From assembly GCA_965213765.1 (NCBI GenBank), contig OZ243926.1, forward strand, positions 2,046,001-2,110,000: a stretch of 64,000 nucleotides of DNA, in the 5' to 3' direction. The position numbers and the translations under genes were made by a program. Every line of letters starts with the position of its first letter. Positions within the stretch are counted from its first letter, which is position 1. Positions 59,741-64,000 of this stretch are shown one piece after another. The DNA comes from JAJDXO01 sp965213765. GTDB lineage: Bacteria > Pseudomonadota > Alphaproteobacteria > Rhodospirillales > UBA2165. The notes below the pieces were generated by a model. That model saw only the letters and a program-made list of their open reading frames with translations, did no database searches and was not told the origin of the DNA.

Positions 59741-60919
59741 TTAGCTGGCGCACCAGTTGGCGAGCTTGCGCAGGAATCCGACGCATTCGTCGAGCTGTGA
59801 CAGTTCGACGAATTCGTCGGCCTTGTGGGCCTGGAGGATGGAGCCCGGCCCCATGATCACCGCCGGAATACCGGCCTCGGCGAACTGTCCGGCTTCGGCG
59901 GCGAAGGCGACACTGCCGAGTTCGTTTTGGCCGGTGAGCGTCCGCACCAACTCAGCCGCCGCCGAGCCATTGTCCATCTCCAGCGGCGGCGTGCCGGCGA
60001 CAAGGGCCGTCTGAACATCGGCCTCGGGCGCCACCGCCCGCATGGCCGGCAGGATCTCATCGGATGCGAAGGTGCCGAGCCCGGCGCGCAATTCTTCCCC
60101 GGCCCCGCCGGTGGCCGAGCGCACTCCCCAGCGGAAACTGCAATGTTCGGCGATGATGTTGGTCGCCGTGCCGCCCTCGATCATGCCCACATTGACCGTC
60201 GCAAAGGGCGGCGAGAACTCGGTCTCGATGGGTGACGGGTTGTCCCGCATCTCCGCCTGGCGCGTCGTCAGATAGCCAACCAGCCGGGCCGCGGCCTCGA
60301 TGGCATTGGCCCCTTCCTGGGGCTGGGACGAATGGGCCGGCCGGCCGGTGATCACGGTCTCATAGGCCGCAATGCCCCGATGGGCCCCCACCGCCGTCAT
60401 ATCCGTCGGCTCGCCGACGATCACCGCGTGGCACGGCGGCAGGCTGGCGGTCATCGCCTCGATGAGGCGCGGCGCGCCGAGGCAGCCCACTTCCTCATCA
60501 TAGGAAAAGGCGAGGTGGATGGGCCGCTCTAGATCGAGGGCCTGAAATTCCGGCACCAGGGCGAGCGCCGCGGCGATGAACCCCTTCATGTCGCAAGTGC
60601 CCCGCCCCCACAGCCGCCCGTCGGCCTCGGCGAGATCGAACGGGTCGGTATGCCAGTCCTGGCCGTCCACCGGGACAACATCCGTATGGCCCGACAGCAC
60701 CACGCCGCCGGCCGCGTCAGCGGGTCCGATGGTGGCGAACAGGTTGGCTTTGTCCTTTTCGTCGGAGAACACCCGCCGGGAGGCTATATCGAAGCCGGCG
60801 AGGTAATCCTCGATGAAATCGATCAGCCGAAGGTTGGAATTCCGGGACGTGGTATCGAAGCCGACCAGCTTGGCCAGCATGTCCTTGACCTGCAATAAGG
60901 CGTCGGCGGGTGCGTCCAC
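59741..60919 (-). CDS. argE: Acetylornithine deacetylase
   Basis: A 392-residue M20-family metallopeptidase. Zinc ligands: SGHTDVVPVDGQDW (His and Asp) and the DMKGFIAAALAL region, EEVGCLGAPR (Glu pair), VGEPTDMTAVGAHRG and the C-terminal His in SILQAHKADEFV. It removes acetyl from N-acetylornithine in arginine synthesis. The start is GTG (60917-60919), which overlaps the trkH stop (TAGTG), preceded by CTGGAGAG. It makes argD-argF-argE a dispersed arginine set. A generic peptidase role is the alternative. Confidence 0.9.
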   Translation of the reverse strand: MDAPADALLQVKDMLAKLVGFDTTSRNSNLRLIDFIEDYLAGFDIASRRVFSDEKDKANLFATIGPADAAGGVVLSGHTDVVPVDGQDWHTDPFDLAEADGRLWGRGTCDMKGFIAAALALVPEFQALDLERPIHLAFSYDEEVGCLGAPRLIEAMTASLPPCHAVIVGEPTDMTAVGAHRGIAAYETVITGRPAHSSQPQEGANAIEAAARLVGYLTTRQAEMRDNPSPIETEFSPPFATVNVGMIEGGTATNIIAEHCSFRWGVRSATGGAGEELRAGLGTFASDEILPAMRAVAPEADVQTALVAGTPPLEMDNGSAAAELVRTLTGQNELGSVAFAAEAGQFAEAGIPAVIMGPGSILQAHKADEFVELSQLDECVGFLRKLANWCAS

Positions 60920-62367
60920 TAAGCTCTCCAGAAAGAGCGGGTAAACAGGACCATGACCGTAAACAGCTCGAGCCGTCCCAGCAACATCCCCACCGAGAGC
61001 ACCCATTTGGCGCCGTCCGGCAGGCCCGCATAATTGCCGTCCGGGCCAACCACCGGTCCGAGGCCCGGACCGACGTTCGAAATCGCCGACCCGGCCGCCG
61101 AAACAGCCGTGAGGAAGTCCAGGCCGAAAAACGCCAGGGCGACGGCAATCGCCGTGAAGGTCATGCCGAAGACGAAGAAGAACGACAGCACCGACGCGGT
61201 CACATCCTCGGGGATCGGACGGCGGTTGTAATAGGGCACAAACACCCCGTGGGGCTGCACCAGATGGGCGAATTGAGCCCGGACCGAGGCGTACAGCACC
61301 TGAAACCGGAAGATCTTGATCCCGCAGGTGGTCGAGCCGGCGCAGCCGCCGATGAACATGATGAAGAAGAACAGCGGCACGGCAAACGCGCCCCACTGGT
61401 CGTAGCCGTCGGTGGCATAACCGGTACCGGTCATGATCGAGACCACGTTGAAGGCGCCGAATCTGAGCGCGCGCAAGGGGTCGACCCCGTTGCCGATCCA
61501 CAGGAAACCGGCGACGATGACGATGATCAGGCCGAGCACCACCAGGAACCACTGCACCTGGGAATCCCGGAACAGCGCCAGGGGCTGGCCCTGCAGGGCG
61601 CCCATATAGAACACGAAGGGCAGGCTGCCGACCACCATGCCCAGTGTAATGACCATGTCGACGGTGGCGGAATCGAAATAGCCGATGGAGCCGTCACGCG
61701 TCGAATAGCCGCCGGTGGCGATGGTGGTCATGGCGTGCGCCACCGCATCGAAGCCGCTCATCCCCGCGAGCCACAGGGCGCCGGCCCAGATCACCGTCAG
61801 GCCGACATAGATGAACGAGATCCACACCGCCACTTGGGCCGCCCGGGGCAGCGCCTTTTCCGACGGGTCCGAACTTTCCATCCGGAACAGCTGGAAGCCG
61901 CCTACCCGCAACATGGGCAGGATGGCGATGGCCATGACGATGATGCCGATGCCGCCCAGCCATTGCAGCAGCGCCCGCCACAGGAGAAGCCCCGGCGGCG
62001 CCGCGTCCAGACCGGCCACCACGGTCGAGCCGGTGGTGGTGATGCCAGACATGGCCTCGAAGAAGGCGTCGGTATAGCTCATATCGAGCTGGGAGAATTT
62101 GAACGGCAAGGCGGCGAACGCGGTCAGTGCCACCCAGACCAGCGTGGTCATGACGAAGGCCTGGCGCACGTTCAAGGCAGCGCCGCCAGTGCGGCTGGTG
62201 AGCGCCAGTGCCACGCCGATGAACAGAGTGACGCCGGAGGCGACGGTGAACACCTGCCAATCGGGGTTCCCCGCCGCCGCGTCGACCGCGGCGGGTATCA
62301 GCATGACCAGGCCCAGCGTGCTGAGGAGCACGCCGGTCACCAGAAATATGGGACGGAAATCGATCAC
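60919..62367 (-). CDS. trkH: TrkH-family potassium uptake protein
   Basis: A 482-residue membrane potassium transporter with four pore-loop repeats. Each repeat has a filter-like motif: MSGITTTGSTVVAGLD, TTIATGGYSTRDGSIG, TGTGYATDGYDQWG and SAAGSAISNVGPGLGP, which includes the glycines. It takes up K+ together with TrkA, which is not in the window. The stop overlaps the GTG of argE by one base. Confidence 0.93.
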   Translation of the reverse strand: MIDFRPIFLVTGVLLSTLGLVMLIPAAVDAAAGNPDWQVFTVASGVTLFIGVALALTSRTGGAALNVRQAFVMTTLVWVALTAFAALPFKFSQLDMSYTDAFFEAMSGITTTGSTVVAGLDAAPPGLLLWRALLQWLGGIGIIVMAIAILPMLRVGGFQLFRMESSDPSEKALPRAAQVAVWISFIYVGLTVIWAGALWLAGMSGFDAVAHAMTTIATGGYSTRDGSIGYFDSATVDMVITLGMVVGSLPFVFYMGALQGQPLALFRDSQVQWFLVVLGLIIVIVAGFLWIGNGVDPLRALRFGAFNVVSIMTGTGYATDGYDQWGAFAVPLFFFIMFIGGCAGSTTCGIKIFRFQVLYASVRAQFAHLVQPHGVFVPYYNRRPIPEDVTASVLSFFFVFGMTFTAIAVALAFFGLDFLTAVSAAGSAISNVGPGLGPVVGPDGNYAGLPDGAKWVLSVGMLLGRLELFTVMVLFTRSFWRA

Positions 62368-62517
62368 GGCCGGTGCGGGCCTCGAAAGCCCCTCATGGTT
62401 TCCCGTACAGAGCGCCGCCCCCGGACTCGGGGCCGGAAGCGGGCGGGATCAAACACCGATTCGGCCCCCGAAACAAGCCGGAGGCCGACCAAATCAGGAA
62501 AAATCCTTGAAAATCAA

Positions 62518-63150
62518 TCAGCTAATACGAGAGGTCTCACTGATCATGGCGAGGAATTCCCGCCGGGTGGCGAGATTGTCGCGGAACGCACCCAGCATCC
62601 GGCTGGTCACCAGGCTGACGCCGGGTTTGTCGATACCGCGCGTGGTCATGCACTCGTGGTAGGCCTCGACCACCACCGCGACGCCCTTGGGCTGCAGCAC
62701 TTCGTCCATGGTATTGGCGATCTGCGCGGTGAGTTTTTCCTGGATTTGCAGCCGCCGGGCGTACACTTCCACCAGCCGCGCCATCTTGGAGATGCCGACC
62801 ACCCGTTTGTCCGGAATGTAGGCTACGTGAGCCTTGCCGATCATCGGTGCAATGTGGTGTTCACAATGGGAGGCGAACGGGACGTCCTTGAGGACCACAA
62901 TCTCGTCGTAGCCCTCGGTTTCATCGAAGGTCCGGCCGAGCAGGTCTTCCGGGTCCTCGCCATATCCGGCGAAATATTCCTCATAGGCGCGGACAACCCG
63001 ATCAGGCGTCCCCAGCAGGCCGTCGCGGGTCGGATCGTCTCCGGCCCAGCGGATCAGCGTGCGGACCGCGTCCTCCGCCTCTTCGCGGGAGGGGCGTTCG
63101 GCATCCGCCGAACCCTGGTCCGGCGCGGTAATTTTCTTCTCTACATTCAC
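62518..63150 (-). CDS. folE: GTP cyclohydrolase I, type I
   Basis: A 210-residue FolE, which converts GTP to dihydroneopterin triphosphate for folate synthesis. Zinc ligands are seen in FASHCEHHIAPM (Cys and His) and HECMTTRG (Cys); VYARRLQIQEKLTAQIANTM is the standard GTP-binding helix region. It lies alone, with a 150-base gap to trkH. Zinc-type FolE is expected. Confidence 0.96.
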   Translation of the reverse strand: MNVEKKITAPDQGSADAERPSREEAEDAVRTLIRWAGDDPTRDGLLGTPDRVVRAYEEYFAGYGEDPEDLLGRTFDETEGYDEIVVLKDVPFASHCEHHIAPMIGKAHVAYIPDKRVVGISKMARLVEVYARRLQIQEKLTAQIANTMDEVLQPKGVAVVVEAYHECMTTRGIDKPGVSLVTSRMLGAFRDNLATRREFLAMISETSRIS

Positions 63151-63295
63151 GGCTTATTCCTCACCCGGCCCGGTTTTGGCCGACCCATCGCAAATTCGCG
63201 CTCAATCTAGACGACAGGATTGTCATTGGAAAGACGCACACAAATTACGGGAGGTTGCGCGCTCCGGGTCAGCCGCCCGCAAATGCCGGCCGAAC

Positions 63296-63715
63296 CTAGT
63301 TTACCGCCGAGGGCTGATAGGGGGAATCCAGGGAGAATGGAGGCACCGAAACATCGAAAGTGGCGCCGTTCTCCGAGATCATCAGATACGATCCGACCAT
63401 GAACCCGGACGGCGTCGAAAGGGGTGCGCCGGAGGTATATTCAAAGCTCTCGCCGGGCTCCAGGATGGGTTGTTCGCCGACCACGCCCTCGCCCCGGACT
63501 TCCTGGACGTTGCCGTTGGAATCGGTGATGTGCCAGCGCCGCCGCAACAACTGAACGGTCTCGCCGCCGTTGTTCTCGATGGTGATGTGGTAGGCCCAAA
63601 CGAAGTGGAAATCGTCCGGCTCCGACTCATCATCGAGATAGTTGGGCTCCACCGTGATGGTGATCGCCTTGGTGGTTTCCTGGTACATCGGATCGTCTGC
63701 GATGGTCTTTCTCAT
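63296..63715 (-). CDS. apaG: ApaG (CorD) protein
   Basis: A 139-residue ApaG. It contains PNYLDDESEPDDFHFVWAYHI, VQLLRRRWHITDSNG, VRGEGVVGEQPILEPGESFEYTSG and PSGFMVGSYLMI. ApaG is a small fibronectin-III-like protein associated with Co2+/Mg2+ resistance in enterobacteria and with Ap4A metabolism; its mechanism is unclear. Its ATG overlaps the stop of the upstream gene (TGA inside ATGA). Confidence 0.95.
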   Translation of the reverse strand: MRKTIADDPMYQETTKAITITVEPNYLDDESEPDDFHFVWAYHITIENNGGETVQLLRRRWHITDSNGNVQEVRGEGVVGEQPILEPGESFEYTSGAPLSTPSGFMVGSYLMISENGATFDVSVPPFSLDSPYQPSAVN

Positions 63716-64000
63716 TTCAGGTCCATTTTAGCACGCCAAAACGTCCTAAACCAGCACGGGAAAACCGAACACGACGAACACCCGCGCGGCAGAAACCGGG
63801 CGCGTGTCCGGCCGAAACAAGGGATTCGGCCGATAACGATCTCCACCCGCCGGTTTCGGCGCTCGCGAAGCCCATCGGAGGTCATGATCCGGGGCCGGCG
63901 TTCACCGAAGGATTTGACGGTAATGGCGTCCGCATCGACACCGGCGGCGATCAGCGCCCGTTTCACCGCCAACGCGCGTCTTTTGGAAAGCCCGTCGTTG
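63712..64000 (-). CDS. OmpA-family protein, C-terminal part (cut by window edge)
   Basis: The frame is open from the right edge to TGA 63712-63714. The N-terminal part of what is seen, NDGLSKRRALAVKRALIAAG and SFGERRPRIMTSDGLRERRN then RRVEIVIGR, matches the C-terminal end of an OmpA/Pal peptidoglycan-binding domain (the RxxRRVEI motif). After it comes an unusual 36-residue cysteine-containing tail (CFGRTRARFLPRGCSSC...). The stop overlaps the apaG start, so the genes are coupled. Most of the protein lies beyond the window. Confidence 0.75.
   Translation of the reverse strand, partial: NDGLSKRRALAVKRALIAAGVDADAITVKSFGERRPRIMTSDGLRERRNRRVEIVIGRIPCFGRTRARFLPRGCSSCSVFPCWFRTFWRAKMDLK

Noticed and set aside
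59741..61552. argE extended upstream through trkH as a 603-residue protein
   Set aside because: The extra N-terminal part is out of frame with trkH and shows no motif; the GTG at 60919 with CTGGAGAG fits the family start.
60910..63210. Long plus-strand open frame opposite trkH and folE
   Set aside because: Antisense to two genes with clear motifs; the translation is rich in H, R, G and D as in shadow frames.
1..64000. CRISPR array or defence island
   Set aside because: No array of regular repeats and no cas-like, restriction or toxin genes were recognised.
1..64000. selA, selB, selC or selD genes in the window
   Set aside because: No match to selenophosphate synthase, SelA, SelB or a long-variable-arm tRNA-Sec was seen; they must lie outside if the selenoprotein reading is right.

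Overview
The window reads as chromosome from a GC-rich (roughly 60-65%) Alphaproteobacterium, probably a Rhodospirillales-like marine or soil lineage. The evidence is the murA-hisG-hisD-UPF0262-phosphatase-infA-maf order, a GapR (DUF2312) protein, several TRAP transporters, glcDEF and an HpaB-type monooxygenase. No phage, conjugative or CRISPR locus is visible. Two kinds of insertion sequence are present: one IS630-type element and a tandem pair of IS5-type elements that splits recX.

Layout. 1-5000: conserved housekeeping block on the minus strand (maf, infA, LMW phosphatase, UPF0262, hisD, hisG, murA). 5158-11340: tRNA-Thr, an alpha/beta hydrolase, egtD, an EamA exporter, an N-formylglutamate amidohydrolase/YbdK pair, gapR and an atypical SDR. 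11479-17836: a hypothetical gene, then a glcDEF-TPR-saccharopine dehydrogenase-like run, and rpmJ. 18277-24185: VOC and cupin proteins, a GIY-YIG protein, tRNA-Val, a second amidohydrolase, GNAT, a methyltransferase, an alpha/beta-hydrolase fold that has lost its catalytic residues, and a cyclase. 24172-28347: FadJ-like beta-oxidation enzyme and two genes in which an in-frame TGA replaces the redox cysteine. 28586-31309: a GT39 glycosyltransferase, 3-hydroxyanthranilate dioxygenase and 2-aminomuconate deaminase. 31440-40225: two TRAP systems around TauE/SafE, a heme-binding-like protein and a TetR circuit. 40509-46652: flavin reductase, IS630, an orphan ABC binding protein, an HpaB monooxygenase and its IclR regulator with three operator-like sites. 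46740-52758: cupin, a two-subunit molybdoenzyme resembling pyrogallol transhydroxylase, sirtuin, NTF2-like protein. 53009-55487: recX broken by the IS5-type pair. 55719-64000: argD-argF-hslO-lipoprotein, then argE, trkH, folE, apaG and a partial OmpA-family gene on the minus strand.

The most notable content is the pair of probable selenoproteins. At 26311-27282 a glutathionyl-hydroquinone reductase of the YqjG/ECM4 family has TGA where the CPWA-motif cysteine should be. About 860 bases further on, at 27817-28347, a periplasmic TlpA/thioredoxin-like protein has TGA at the first position of its CxxC motif. Both TGAs are followed by C, both frames run on intact for the full family length, and just after each TGA lies a hairpin of bacterial SECIS type whose apical loop begins CGTG. 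Selenocysteine machinery (selA, selB, selC, selD) is not in the window and must be elsewhere if this reading is right.

The catabolic genes suggest growth on aromatic or tryptophan-derived compounds: cyclase (kynurenine-formamidase fold), 3-hydroxyanthranilate dioxygenase, aminomuconate deaminase, HpaB with a flavin reductase, and the transhydroxylase-like molybdoenzyme, with TRAP and ABC binding proteins for uptake. Substrates are inferred from family membership only.
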